Shown: positions 17,127 through 26,497 of the stretch, piece by piece
How the letters are laid out: each line of letters opens with the position of its first letter
How positions within the stretch are numbered: the first letter of the stretch is position 1
Assembly (NCBI RefSeq): GCF_002368115.1
Contig: NZ_AP018316.1
Location: 2,260,927 to 2,324,926, forward strand
Source: Dolichospermum compactum NIES-806
GTDB lineage: Bacteria > Cyanobacteriota > Cyanobacteriia > Cyanobacteriales > Nostocaceae
Length of the DNA: 64,000 nt
Direction of reading: 5' to 3'
Program-made: the position numbers and the translations under genes
Notes under the pieces: model-generated
Database searches by the model: none
What the model was told of the DNA's origin: nothing
Seen by the model: only the letters and a program-made list of their open reading frames with translations

Positions 17127-19592
17127 TTACGTCAAAATCGCGCCACCCATTAACCGCTCATACCTATACCTTAACTCATCCTGCATTAATGGCCAACGCG
17201 CTAAACTTGCATCCATATCAATCACTTTTTCTGCTGCTTGTCGCGCTAACAGCAAAATGTCCTCATCTTCCACCAAACTAGCTAAAGTAAAATCTGCTAC
17301 ACCAGATTGACGAGTTCCCATCACCTCCCCAGGACCGCGAAACCGCATATCCATTTCTGAGATGAAAAAACCATCTTGGGACTGTTCTAACACCTTCAAC
17401 CGTTTTTGTGCATCAGGATTTCGGGTACTACTCATCAGTAAACAATAAGATTGTGCTGCACCCCGTCCCACTCGTCCCCGCAATTGGTGCAATTGTGATA
17501 AACCGAATCTTTCCGCGTGTTCAATTAGCATAACTGTGGCATTAGGCACATCCACACCCACCTCAATTACAGTGGTAGAAACAATAATTTGAGTTTCATT
17601 ATCACGAAATTTATTAATTGCTTCTTCTTTTTCTGCTGAAGTCATGCGTCCATGCAATAACCCAACTTGAAAATCAGGAAACACACTTTCTTGTAACTTC
17701 TGATGTTCATCTACAGCCGAACGCAAATCTAGTTTTTCCGATTCTTCTACCAATGGTAAAACTATATAAACTTGTCTACCTTGGACAACTTCTCGCCGGA
17801 TTAAATCGTAAGCTTGGGGACGTTGTTGTCCACTTAACATCGTCGTTTTAATTTGTTGTCTTCCCGGTGGTAATTCATCAATTTGACTAACATCTAAATC
17901 CCCATGTACAGTTAATGCTAAAGTGCGGGGAATAGGAGTTGCTGTCATCGTTAAAACATGAGGTTGTTCGCCTTTTTGCTGTAACTTTGCCCTTTGTTCT
18001 ACCCCAAACCGATGCTGTTCATCTATTACTACTAAACCCAAACGTTGAAAATTAACTTTATCTTGAATTAAGGCGTGTGTTCCTACTAATAAAGGTAATT
18101 CACCTGTTTCTAACTGAGCATGAATTTCTCGCCTTTTGGCTACTTTTGTCGAACCTGTTAATAATTCAACTGGTAAATGCAGGAGATTAAACCAACTTAC
18201 TAATTTACGATAATGTTGTTCTGCTAATACTTCAGTAGGTGCCATTAATGCCGCTTGATAACCTGATTGAATTGCTGCCAAAATAGCAATAACAGCAACA
18301 ACAGTTTTCCCTGAACCAACATCACCTTGAACTAAGCGATTCATAGCAACAGGTTTTTGTAAATCGGTGAGAATTTCATTTACAACTCTCTGTTGTGCGC
18401 CGGTCAGTTGAAAAGGGAGAATTTCGTCAAATTGTTCTAATAATTTGCCTGTGGGTGCAAGTATGGCACTGGTTTGAATTTCTCGCGCTTTTTTTTGTCG
18501 TTGCAGTAAGCCAAGTTGTAAGTAGAAAAATTCATCAAATACTAACCGACGACGGGCAATTTTTAAAGAGTCACTATCTTTAGGAAAATGAATATTCGGA
18601 ATTGCCTCTTTCAATTCCATCAAAGCATATTTTTCTCGCAAACCTTTAGGTAAAGGATCTTTTAAATTCACTGCTGCTGTTAAAGCTGTCATTACAGCCT
18701 GTCTGACTGTATTAGCCATTACTCCTTCAGTTAAGGCATAAATAGGGACAACTCGCCCAATAGTTACAGAATCAATAGGATCTCCTGGATTTGCCAAAAC
18801 TTCTAATTCTGGATTATCCAAAGTTAAACCATATTTACCACCTTTGACTAATCCACAAGCTGCCAACATACTACCTACAGGATAGTTGCGTTTTAAACTT
18901 TCTTGCCAACCACGACTACTAAAACGCGCCCCTGCGTAAAAACGGGTAACTTTAATTTGTCCGGTATTGTCTTTTAAAATTAATTCTAAAATTGATAATT
19001 TTTTATTTTTAGGACTGGTAAAAAAATTAAATCTTTTGACTGTCGCTATGATAGTTACTGTTTCCCCTCCTTCTAATTCACTAATATTCACCTGACGGGC
19101 ATAATCAATATGATCACGAGGATAATAAAACAGTAAATCACGAACAGTATGTAAATCCAACCGCGCTAAACTATCAGATTTTCTAATGCCAATTTCTGGT
19201 AAATCTCTAAGTTTTTTATCCAGTGTTGGTGCTAATTTTTTACTAATTTCGGCAACAATTGGCGTGGTGGGATGTTGATTTTTAGATTCGTAATTTGTTT
19301 TGGCTTCTTCTGTTTCTAGTTCTTGCTGAAGTTGATTAAGATATCTTCTGACTTCTGCTATCAAATGTTGTCTTTCGGGTAATGTTAAATTTGGATAATT
19401 AGCAAATTGCATTCCTACTTGATGCCAGGGGAGTCTTTCTTTTGGTGGTAAGGCAGTTGGGAAGTTACCAAAAGTCAAACACAGAAATTCACTAAAGCGA
19501 TATTGCTTACCTACTAAATCTATAAAGCCTTTTTCGGCTTCAAATGCTAAGGCTTTATGTAATCTTATCCAATCGGGTATTTCATTAGTCAT
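17127..19592 (-). CDS. recG: ATP-dependent DNA helicase RecG
   Basis: 821 residues; the N-terminal ~115 are a cyanobacterial extension with a helical KERLPWHQVGMQFANYPNL segment. Then the wedge/OB domain (LRDLPEIGIRKSDSLARLDLHTVRDLLFYYPRDHIDY) and helicase lobes: Walker A LVQGDVGSGKTVVAV, Walker B-type LVVIDEQHRFGVEQRAKL, TMTATPIPRTLAL, VSTTVIEVGVDVPNATVMLIEHAERFG and QLRGRVGRG. RecG remodels stalled forks and branched DNA. The TRG motif at the end is recognisable. ATG 19592 is embedded close to TTAGTCATTGG repeats that fill the short gap to the upstream gene. Confidence 0.97.
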   Translation of the reverse strand: MTNEIPDWIRLHKALAFEAEKGFIDLVGKQYRFSEFLCLTFGNFPTALPPKERLPWHQVGMQFANYPNLTLPERQHLIAEVRRYLNQLQQELETEEAKTNYESKNQHPTTPIVAEISKKLAPTLDKKLRDLPEIGIRKSDSLARLDLHTVRDLLFYYPRDHIDYARQVNISELEGGETVTIIATVKRFNFFTSPKNKKLSILELILKDNTGQIKVTRFYAGARFSSRGWQESLKRNYPVGSMLAACGLVKGGKYGLTLDNPELEVLANPGDPIDSVTIGRVVPIYALTEGVMANTVRQAVMTALTAAVNLKDPLPKGLREKYALMELKEAIPNIHFPKDSDSLKIARRRLVFDEFFYLQLGLLQRQKKAREIQTSAILAPTGKLLEQFDEILPFQLTGAQQRVVNEILTDLQKPVAMNRLVQGDVGSGKTVVAVIAILAAIQSGYQAALMAPTEVLAEQHYRKLVSWFNLLHLPVELLTGSTKVAKRREIHAQLETGELPLLVGTHALIQDKVNFQRLGLVVIDEQHRFGVEQRAKLQQKGEQPHVLTMTATPIPRTLALTVHGDLDVSQIDELPPGRQQIKTTMLSGQQRPQAYDLIRREVVQGRQVYIVLPLVEESEKLDLRSAVDEHQKLQESVFPDFQVGLLHGRMTSAEKEEAINKFRDNETQIIVSTTVIEVGVDVPNATVMLIEHAERFGLSQLHQLRGRVGRGAAQSYCLLMSSTRNPDAQKRLKVLEQSQDGFFISEMDMRFRGPGEVMGTRQSGVADFTLASLVEDEDILLLARQAAEKVIDMDASLARWPLMQDELRYRYERLMGGAILT

Positions 19593-19633
19593 TGGTCATT
19601 AGTCATTGGTTATTAGTTATTAGTCATTGGTTA

Positions 19634-20491
19634 CTAATCCTCAAACCAACTGGCACGCCAGGCGGCTTCGGCTTCAGCAATTTTAAGTTCTCGTTGCCTT
19701 TTTTGATATTCTCGTCCTAGTTTATTCAATTGCATTAAAATATTACGAATTCCTTTGCGCTCTGCCAATAGTGTCGCTTCAGCAAATTCTATTTCTCCTA
19801 GTCGTAAGTGAATAGCCATAATCTGAGTCAGACTAGAATCTTCTGAATCTTCCTCATCACTAATTTCTATCACTAAGTTTAATAGATTAGGAGGGCTAGG
19901 TATCATATTACTAGAACCCTCTGAGGAAGCAGCAGCAGCGGTGGCTGCGACTAAAATTGGTTCTGGTAGTTTTTTGGGGAGAACTCCGGTTTTTTGGATT
20001 AAAATATTAGCTGCTTGTGAGACTTTTTTCAAAGTTTCTTGAATTACTTCTTCTAAATCTTGTTGCCATTCAACTAGTTCTATGGGATTAGAAGGATCTA
20101 AGGCTTTAGGTTGTTGTTCGTTTTCTTCATTTTCTTCGTTCTCTTCATTTTCTGCTTCAATGTTCTCTTGTTCTTCAGTTTCTATAACTGCTTCTGTTTG
20201 GGTAACTTCTGGGGGTTGAATATAACTAATTAATTCTTTAGCAGCTTGTTGACTGAATTTACGAATGCCTTGTTGTAATTTTTGCCTTTGATTTAGTGAT
20301 AAGTTCAAAAATTCATCAGGATATCCCTGGGTACACAGGTAATAACTAGCTAAAATCAATTGCTTTTGTAAGGCTGATCCGAGTATATTTATATATCTAG
20401 CATAAGCTAAATTGAGTTCGTGAGCGATCCCACTAATCGCCTCTTTTAAGTCAGTAATATCTTTTTCTATCCGTTCAATTGCTCTAGCCAT
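19634..20491 (-). CDS. Conserved cyanobacterial coiled-coil protein
   Basis: About 285 residues from ATG 20491; reading further up to a TTG at 20533 would pass through a repeat, so the ATG is preferred. Not a recognised family. Features: N-terminal helical region (IERIEKDITDLKEAISGIAHELN), a strongly acidic low-complexity middle (ENEENEENEEN), and a C-terminal helix ending EFAEATLLAERKGIRNILMQL...EAEAAWRASWFED. No membrane segment or signal peptide. It sits between recG and tsf on the same strand; a similar neighbour of recG is common in Nostocales by memory, unverified. Confidence 0.6.
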   Translation of the reverse strand: MARAIERIEKDITDLKEAISGIAHELNLAYARYINILGSALQKQLILASYYLCTQGYPDEFLNLSLNQRQKLQQGIRKFSQQAAKELISYIQPPEVTQTEAVIETEEQENIEAENEENEENEENEQQPKALDPSNPIELVEWQQDLEEVIQETLKKVSQAANILIQKTGVLPKKLPEPILVAATAAAASSEGSSNMIPSPPNLLNLVIEISDEEDSEDSSLTQIMAIHLRLGEIEFAEATLLAERKGIRNILMQLNKLGREYQKRQRELKIAEAEAAWRASWFED

Positions 20492-20714
20492 AAGTTTAAG
20501 TTTGTTAGTTGTCAGTTGGCTTCTATAGTCCAAATATACGGAATTTTCAATAAATCATCATCATTTAAATAAAATACAGGCCAGCGTGTTGTACGTGACC
20601 TGTAAATACATAGAGTTATTAGTCAAAGGTAAAAGTCCATAATCAGCAGCCAATTATTAAATACATATTCTTAACAACTGACCACTGACCACTAACCACT
20701 GACTAAAAACAAAA

Positions 20715-21659
20715 TTACTTAGCACCAATTTGGGCAGCAACTTCATCAGCAAAGCTCATTTCTTTCTTTTCGATACCTTCACCGAGTACATAACGCACAA
20801 AGCGACTAACTTTAATTTCTTCGCCAACAATGGATTTTACTTGCTTCACCAAGTCTTCCACCGAAATACTTTGATCACGGATAAAAGGTTGATCTAGTAA
20901 AGTCATTTCTTTGAGACGTTTCTCAATTCTGCCTTGAACAATCTTTTCTTTGATGTTCTCTGGCTTATTACCCAAGTCGTCCTTACCCATTTCGATGTCT
21001 TTTTCTTTGGTGACAACTTCGGCTGGAATTTTATCTATACTAACGTACTCGACATTAGGACAAGCGGCCACTTGCATGGCGGCGTTCCGTGCCAAGTTTT
21101 GGAACTCTTCCTGGGTAGCAGGTGCAGCAGTTTGAGAATTTAATTCCAATAATACACCAACTCGACCACCAGTATGAATGTAGCTATCTGCTATTCCTGG
21201 TGTGTCAGTGGTAAGAGAGAAATTCACAAAGCGCCGAACTTGAATATTTTCACCAAGGGTAGCAATAGTTTCCTTGATAAATTCATCAACAGTAACGCCG
21301 GACTTTTCAATATAGGGTTGAGACAATAAAGACTCAACACTATCAGCATTTGCAGCTTGTTTTGCCAGGTTCTTAACTAAGGATTTGAAAGCTTCATTGC
21401 GGGCAACAAAGTCTGTTTGGCAGTTTACCTCTATGAGTACACCTACCTGACCACCGGGCTGAATGTAAGTCTCTACTAGACCTTCTGCGGCAATGCGAGC
21501 GCTTCCTTTATCAGCTTTAGCAATACCTTTTTGCCGCAGCCAAGTTGTGGCTGCCTCGACATTACCTTCATTTTCCTTCAGTGCCTTTTTGCAGTCCATC
21601 ATGCCAGCACCGGTTTTTTGGCGTAGCTCTTGGACGAGTTTTGCAGATATTTCCGCCAT
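20715..21659 (-). CDS. tsf: Elongation factor Ts
   Basis: 314 residues. N-terminal UBA-like domain with KLVQELRQKTGAGMMDCKKAL, then two EF-Ts core subdomains: IQPGGQVGVLIEVNCQTDFVARNEAFKSL and the repeated IHTGGRVGVLLELNSQT, ending with the C-terminal module (KEMTLLDQPFIRDQSISVEDLVKQ). EF-Ts regenerates EF-Tu-GTP. The length, with duplicated core, is usual for cyanobacteria and exceeds E. coli's 283. It follows rpsB in the same operon, separated by a ~217-base spacer containing a terminator-like hairpin. Confidence 0.98.
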   Translation of the reverse strand: MAEISAKLVQELRQKTGAGMMDCKKALKENEGNVEAATTWLRQKGIAKADKGSARIAAEGLVETYIQPGGQVGVLIEVNCQTDFVARNEAFKSLVKNLAKQAANADSVESLLSQPYIEKSGVTVDEFIKETIATLGENIQVRRFVNFSLTTDTPGIADSYIHTGGRVGVLLELNSQTAAPATQEEFQNLARNAAMQVAACPNVEYVSIDKIPAEVVTKEKDIEMGKDDLGNKPENIKEKIVQGRIEKRLKEMTLLDQPFIRDQSISVEDLVKQVKSIVGEEIKVSRFVRYVLGEGIEKKEMSFADEVAAQIGAK

Positions 21660-21754
21660 ATTGCCTCAATTCTTAACTTGACAGATACAAATATTATTCA
21701 AGATTATCAGACGATCAGGACTCATTTGAAAATCATTTAAGGGACTTCCAATCA

Positions 21755-21790
21755 AAAAAAACCCCAATCTTTAGTATAGATTTAGGGGTA
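21755..21790 (-). terminator. Terminator/attenuator between rpsB and tsf
   Basis: On the minus strand ACCCCTAAATCT pairs with AGATTGGGGT (two bases bulged) and is followed by a run of eight T. Lying between rpsB and tsf it would reduce readthrough into tsf, so tsf may also have its own promoter. Confidence 0.65.
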
Positions 21791-21876
21791 AAGCGCAATG
21801 CTAAACCCCTACTTATTTGCTACTAAAAAATTGGCTAATTTATTCTTTGGTATGCCTTAATCCCGATCATAGATGC

Positions 21877-22650
21877 TTATGCTTCTTCTTCTGACTCAGT
21901 GCTATCACTTTCATCATATTCGTAGTCTTCGTCAGCGTAATCATCGTAGTCTTCTTCCGCTTCTAGCTGACCGTGACGACCTTCATAGATAGCATCTGCT
22001 AATTTACCGACAATTAGCTTAATGGATCTGATTGCGTCGTCGTTGGCTGGGATCGGAATATCTACAACGTCTGGGTCACAGTTGGTATCCAACATGGATA
22101 CAATGGGAATCCCCAATTTTTCGCATTCTTGAACTGCGTTATATTCCCGCTTCTGGTCAACAATAACCACGATATCGGGAACTTTCCTCATGTTTTTAAT
22201 GCCGCCCAAATATTTTTGTAGCTTCGTCATTTCCCGACGCAGCATGGAGGCTTCTTTCTTTGGTAATAAATCCAGTGCGCCGCTTTCTTCTCTCCGTTCT
22301 AAATCTTTGAGACGCTCGGCTCTGGTTTTAATGGTTGCCCAGTTGGTGAGCATTCCACCCAACCAACGTTGGTTAATGTAGTGAGAACCGCAACGGAGGG
22401 CTTCTTGGGCAATAATTCCGGCTGCTTGGCGCTTAGTGCCAACAAACAGGAATTTTTTACCTTGCTCTGATTGAGTTCGCATATAGTTATACGCGTTATC
22501 CATTAACTGGGCTGTTTGCACCAAGTCAATAATATGTACACCATTTCGTGAGGTGTAGATATAAGGGGCCATTTTGGGGTTCCAACGTCTGGTCTGGTGA
22601 CCAAAGTGAACTCCTGACTCCATCATTTGAGCCAAGGAAACTACTGGCAT
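21877..22650 (-). CDS. rpsB: 30S ribosomal protein S2
   Basis: 257 residues. Starts PVVSLAQMMESGVHFGHQTRRWNPKM and contains IYTSRNGVHIIDLVQT, FLFVGTKRQAAGIIAQEA, YINQRWLGGMLTNWATI and PDIVVIVDQKREYNAVQECEKLGIPIVSMLDTNCDPD, the standard S2 blocks. The C-terminal ~30 residues are very acidic (DDYADEDYEYDESD), a common cyanobacterial extension. First gene of the rpsB-tsf operon. ATG at 22650 is preceded by a GAGT-type site. Confidence 0.98.
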   Translation of the reverse strand: MPVVSLAQMMESGVHFGHQTRRWNPKMAPYIYTSRNGVHIIDLVQTAQLMDNAYNYMRTQSEQGKKFLFVGTKRQAAGIIAQEALRCGSHYINQRWLGGMLTNWATIKTRAERLKDLERREESGALDLLPKKEASMLRREMTKLQKYLGGIKNMRKVPDIVVIVDQKREYNAVQECEKLGIPIVSMLDTNCDPDVVDIPIPANDDAIRSIKLIVGKLADAIYEGRHGQLEAEEDYDDYADEDYEYDESDSTESEEEA

Positions 22651-22933
22651 ATTTTTTTACTCCTATTCGGGTTAAACCTCCATCTAGGTGTATTTCTCAG
22701 TTTTAAGAAACACCCGAATTCCCAGATGTGCGGATTTTAGACAACTGTACTAGGGTAACACATTTTTTGGTGAACATGGATTTTTTGTAAAAGGTAGGAG
22801 TCAGGAGTATGGCTAACGCCACGCTGCGCTATCAGGAGGAAGAAAGAAGAAATCGTTTTCACCAATTACCAATTACCTGTTCCCTTTTTTTAGTGATAAT
22901 GGAAATTGCGGATTTGTGGAGATAGAGAAGAAA

Positions 22934-23995
22934 ATGACTAAGCTACGGGTGGGTTTGCTGTTTGGTGGACGTTCTGGAGAACATGAGGTTTCAATAATTT
23001 CGGCGCGGGCGATCGCTCATGCCCTCAGTTTAGAAGAAAATGCTCATAAATACGAAGTTTTACCTTTCTACATTCAAAAGAATGGCAGTTGGCAAGCAGG
23101 AGTTACTGCACAACAGGTTTTAGCATCTGGTGTTCCCCTCGAAATCTCCTCCATAACCCCTAATTTATGGCAATTTCCCCCAGAAACTCAAGAAGTTGAT
23201 CTCTGGTTTCCCGTGCTTCACGGTCCTAATGGCGAAGATGGCACAATTCAAGGGTTACTAACTTTGATGCAAGTTCCCTTTGTGGGTTCTGGAGTCTTGG
23301 GTTCAGCAGTGGGAATGGATAAAATTGCCATGAAAATGGCTTTTGCCCAAGCGGGATTACCTCAAGTAAAATATATTGCTGTGACGAGGGCGCAAGTTTG
23401 GTCAAATGCTTGCGTATTTCCCAAGCTGTGTGATGAAATTGAAGCCACATTGGGCTATCCTTGTTTTGTCAAACCTGCTAATCTGGGTTCATCGGTGGGA
23501 ATTGCCAAAGTGCGATCACGTCAAGAATTAGAAACAGCTTTAGATAATGCTGCCAGCCATGATAGACGAATTATTGTCGAAGCCGGAGTTGTAGCCAGAG
23601 AAGTCGAATGTGCCGTTTTAGGTAACGACAACCCCAAAGCCTCCGTTGTTGGTGAAATTACCTTTAATAGTGATTTTTACGATTACGAAACCAAATATAC
23701 CCCTGGGAAAGCGGATTTATTCATTCCCGCCAATTTACCAGATAGGGTGGCACAGCAAATTCAAGACACGGCTTTACAAGCCTTTGCGGCTGTAGATGCG
23801 GCTGGTTTATCCAGGGTAGACTTTTTCTATGTAGAAACTACCGGAGAACTTTTTATTAATGAAATTAACACTTTCCCAGGGTTTACCTCCACAAGTATGT
23901 ATCCCCAACTCTGGGCTAATACTGGTATACCCTTTGCCCAATTAGTACATCAGTTAATTCAACTAGCGATCGCCAGACATTCTCCCATTAATTAG
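22934..23995 (+). CDS. ddl: D-alanine--D-alanine ligase
   Basis: About 353 residues from ATG 22934; a GTG at 22916 is in frame but less likely. N-terminal LRVGLLFGGRSGEHEVSIISA, the ATP-grasp core with PCFVKPANLGSSVGIAKV and VEAGVVAREVECAVLG, and the catalytic C-terminal block FYDYETKYTPGKADLFIPANL...RVDFFYVETTGELFINEINTFPGFTSTSMYP. Joins two D-Ala for peptidoglycan precursor synthesis in the cytosol. The residue after FYDYETKY is normal for the D-Ala-D-Ala enzyme, with no sign of vancomycin-type D-lactate specificity. Confidence 0.97.
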   Translation: MTKLRVGLLFGGRSGEHEVSIISARAIAHALSLEENAHKYEVLPFYIQKNGSWQAGVTAQQVLASGVPLEISSITPNLWQFPPETQEVDLWFPVLHGPNGEDGTIQGLLTLMQVPFVGSGVLGSAVGMDKIAMKMAFAQAGLPQVKYIAVTRAQVWSNACVFPKLCDEIEATLGYPCFVKPANLGSSVGIAKVRSRQELETALDNAASHDRRIIVEAGVVAREVECAVLGNDNPKASVVGEITFNSDFYDYETKYTPGKADLFIPANLPDRVAQQIQDTALQAFAAVDAAGLSRVDFFYVETTGELFINEINTFPGFTSTSMYPQLWANTGIPFAQLVHQLIQLAIARHSPIN

Positions 23996-24055
23996 GTGGA
24001 TTAGGGCTAGGAGATAGCGGATTAGTTAAGAGAACTCCACAAAAAAGATGATCCA

Positions 24056-24121
24056 ATCTTGTGGGATGGGCATCTTGCCCGTCCTTGTATTATTAGCGGG
24101 CTTTTCGTCCCGCACCACAAG
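24056..24121. repeat. Interspersed repeat with GGGCATCTTGCCC core
   Basis: CTTGTGGGATGGGCATCTTGCCC at the left and a complementary CCGCACCACAAG at the right enclose an imperfect palindrome. A partial copy (CTTGTGGTGCGGGCATCTTGCC) is at 25271-25295. This is a common intergenic repeat of filamentous cyanobacteria. Confidence 0.7.
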
Positions 24122-24214
24122 AAATTTTGGGATATTTTTTTAATTGGAGAACTCTAAAAGGGGAAAATATTTCTTTTTCCTCTTGTCATAAATATGATTT
24201 ATGTGATTAATGTG

Positions 24215-24709
24215 ATGAATAATGAACAAGAGTTAAAAAAAAAGCGAAACAGTGGAAAAATTATAGTAAATCTACTGAAAAAATATCCTGTAATCTGGTT
24301 TTTGAGTTTGTTACTAATTCCGATAGGAGTTGTAATTATTGCCTATAATCAACTGATTTATATTGGCTATGTGCCACAGGTAGAAAAGGCAGAAACTCCA
24401 TACATCCCTGTACAATCAACCATTTCTACATTTTCCGATCCTAGTAACCCCCTACCTCTATGGTTGATCATTGCAGTCATCTTCTGCTGTTCCAGCGGTT
24501 CGTTTGTAATTTTCTACCTATTACAAAATTCCAAAGAAAGCACAAGAACTAGTCAACGCCATCACCATAGTCAAAAAATGCCCTCCCGGAAGCGTTATCA
24601 ATCCACTAATAGCAAAAATTTGCTCATAATTTCGCCTCCAGAGAAAATTTATCCCCTCAATACCAATACAGCATTTATCAGAGACCGACAAGATTCACGA
24701 TTTCTCTAA
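24215..24709 (+). CDS. Hypothetical two-helix membrane protein
   Basis: About 164 residues from the ATG at 24215 (MNNEQELKKKRN); an ATG at 24194 is also in frame. Two hydrophobic segments: VIWFLSLLLIPIGVVIIAY (~residues 25-45) and LPLWLIIAVIFCCSSGSFVIFYLL (~90-113). A short loop between them is probably extracytoplasmic; the C-terminal ~50 residues are basic and histidine-containing (RHHHSQKMPSRKR). Family not recognised and no neighbour gives a clue. Confidence 0.5.
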   Translation: MNNEQELKKKRNSGKIIVNLLKKYPVIWFLSLLLIPIGVVIIAYNQLIYIGYVPQVEKAETPYIPVQSTISTFSDPSNPLPLWLIIAVIFCCSSGSFVIFYLLQNSKESTRTSQRHHHSQKMPSRKRYQSTNSKNLLIISPPEKIYPLNTNTAFIRDRQDSRFL

Positions 24710-24946
24710 AAATTTGGCAATACAAGACTTTCAAGAAAATGCCAACTTGGCAACCAAGTGTTAATTACCTAAGTTACATTAATGCAAGATAAACAACTTC
24801 AATTCTGTGGTTATTAACGTTTACTAAATATTGATTATTTCAGATAATCCCTTAATTTATGCTCACATTTTTGAGCATAAATAACAATGATTTATAAACA
24901 CTTGATTGACCATTAATTGAATCAAAAATAATCACAATAATCAGAT
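24710..24946. other. Intergenic, nothing recognised
   Basis: AT-rich, with an imperfect dyad TTATGCTCA...TGAGCATAA near 24858-24885. No gene on either strand. The dyad could be the terminator of the membrane-protein gene but lacks a clear T run. Confidence 0.4.
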
Positions 24947-24974
24947 TTGACATTTGCTGCAAAGGGAATATTAA
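24947..24974 (+). promoter_or_regulatory. Candidate sigma-70 promoter for small RNA
   Basis: Perfect -35 TTGACA (24947-24952) and -10 TATTAA (24969-24974) separated by 16 bases. It faces a strong terminator ~90 bases downstream with no ORF of note between, so it likely drives a small RNA. Confidence 0.55.
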
Positions 24975-24980
24975 CCGCAT

Positions 24981-25115
24981 ATCAATACTGTCGTTGTTAA
25001 ATCAACCCCCCTAAATAACTGGCAGTATTTATATATGTTCCCAAACGCTACAGCAGTAAATGTAGAGTGGGAGATTTTAGGCTTTTGGTATGCCTTCTCC
25101 CACTCTCTTTTTATT
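24981..25115 (+). ncRNA. Candidate small non-coding RNA, ~130 nt
   Basis: Bounded by the TTGACA/TATTAA promoter and the terminator at 25064-25115. It contains the unpaired-looking AACCCCCCTAAATAAC tract, the kind of C-rich single strand that can pair with Shine-Dalgarno regions. No conserved ORF: a 62-residue frame overlapping the terminator is judged accidental. Identity with any known cyanobacterial sRNA is not established. Confidence 0.45.
25064..25115 (+). terminator. Strong Rho-independent terminator
   Basis: Perfect 11-bp stem AGAGTGGGAGA / TCTCCCACTCT, with an inner AGGC/GCCT extension, followed by CTTTTTATTT. Longer stem than any other terminator in the window. Confidence 0.8.
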
Positions 25116-25270
25116 TATATGAATATTTTAATAGTCAATTTTGCAGTAGATTATGCAACTCAAGTCGAGTATGACTACAACAGTTTCAAAAATGCTTACA
25201 ACTCTGGAGCAACACTCTACTAATACAGCAGTTCCCGGTGTTACGGGGTACAAATATTAATGATAAAACT

Positions 25271-25295
25271 CTTGTGGTGCGGGCATCTTGCCCGC
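25271..25295. repeat. Partial copy of GGGCATCTTGCCC repeat
   Basis: CTTGTGGTGCGGGCATCTTG followed by CCCGC, matching the left half of the repeat at 24056-24121. Confidence 0.7.
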
Positions 25296-25326
25296 TATGT
25301 GTACGTCATAACAGAAGGAAGGGCTG

Positions 25327-25418
25327 CAATACTACTCGGTTAAGCCTTTTTTGGGCATTATAAACAACGATATTTCAAGAGTTTTAGCCTACTTGATTTC
25401 CTTAACCGAGCAGTATTG
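25327..25418. mobile_element. 92-bp MITE with 18-bp inverted ends and 10-bp target duplication
   Basis: Left end CAATACTACTCGGTTAAG and right end CTTAACCGAGCAGTATTG are inverted copies with one mismatch. Both sides carry the direct repeat GGAAGGGCTG (25317-25326 and 25419-25428). No coding capacity. The 10-bp duplication fits mobilisation in trans by an IS4-family-type transposase; the local IS at 8113 has different ends and is not the driver. Confidence 0.82.
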
Positions 25419-25542
25419 GGAAGGGCTGTGTTTTCAAAATTTCTAACATCGTAGGGGCAAACCCCCAGTGGTTGCCCTGAGAGGGTTTTGGCGCAGGTAC
25501 GGAAAATTACCTGAATTTCTATCATTAGTCAATTTTCAAAAT

Positions 25543-26478
25543 TCAACAGAAATTGGTCTCTTTTAAAAACTCCAAAATTGCTGCATTCACCACATCAGCA
25601 GAACCAGTTGACGCATCATGATAACAGTTTTGTAAAATTTGTAAGCGAGAATTAGGCAGATGTTGATGTAATTTTTCTCCATGACTAACAGGAAACCAAC
25701 TATCTTGATCACCCCATAAAACTAAAGTTGGACATTCAATATTTTTGAGATTTTTTTGAATATCACTCAACATACTTGGCTGTTTTGTTCGCAAATTCTC
25801 AATTTCTTGAGCAGCAATTTGTAAATCTTCGGCAACTTTTACCAAAGTTCCTGGAATTTCAATAAATGGATAAGTAATCCAGTAAATATCTTCCTCTGTT
25901 AATAATGAAGGATCATATAATACCTTACGTCTTTCTGTTCCCATGACTTCTCTGACTATCGGTGCAAACCAATATGCAAGACGTAAATAATCAATTGCAT
26001 GGATAATCTCTATTGGTGTTTGTGCCAGTAAACCCATAGACCAATGAGGTAAAGTTTCTGTAAAAATAGGAGCGTTAATTACTACTAAGCGTCCGATTAA
26101 ATCAGGACTTTTACCAGCTAATCCCAGAGAAATTAATGCGCCTATAGATTCTGCCACAATGATGGGTGGTTCATCACATAAAGCTTGAATAATGCGTTTT
26201 AATTCAATAATTTGATGTCCATTTTCTTCTCGACGGAATACAGGCTTTTCAGAAAAACCAAACCCTTTAAAATCACAACAAATTACCCGAAAATGTTGAG
26301 ATAATGGTTCAATACTATGCCGCCAATTATAACTCCAACTGCCTAAACCATGTAATAAAATCAGCGGTGTCCCGTTACCTTTTTCACCATAGGCTATTTG
26401 AATTGGATAACCTTGAGAATCGTGAATAATGAGATATTGCCGCCCTTGAGGAAAATTATCTTGCCACCAATCTTTCAT
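25543..26478 (-). CDS. Alpha/beta hydrolase fold protein
   Basis: 311 residues. Oxyanion motif LILLHGLGSWSYNWRHSI, CDFKGFGFSEKP, nucleophile elbow VAESIGALISLG with Ser, acid in LVLWGDQDSWFPVSHG, and catalytic His in NCYHDASTGSADVV. The family is the same broad one as the hydrolase at 5968 but they share little beyond motifs. Substrate unknown. Followed upstream, 20 bases away, by a DUF4112 gene on the same strand, so the pair may be an operon. Confidence 0.85.
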   Translation of the reverse strand: MKDWWQDNFPQGRQYLIIHDSQGYPIQIAYGEKGNGTPLILLHGLGSWSYNWRHSIEPLSQHFRVICCDFKGFGFSEKPVFRREENGHQIIELKRIIQALCDEPPIIVAESIGALISLGLAGKSPDLIGRLVVINAPIFTETLPHWSMGLLAQTPIEIIHAIDYLRLAYWFAPIVREVMGTERRKVLYDPSLLTEEDIYWITYPFIEIPGTLVKVAEDLQIAAQEIENLRTKQPSMLSDIQKNLKNIECPTLVLWGDQDSWFPVSHGEKLHQHLPNSRLQILQNCYHDASTGSADVVNAAILEFLKETNFC

Positions 26479-26497
26479 GATTTTATAGATAAGTCAT

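Noticed and set aside
25035..25223. 62-codon plus-strand frame
   Set aside because: Overlaps a strong terminator hairpin and looks accidental.
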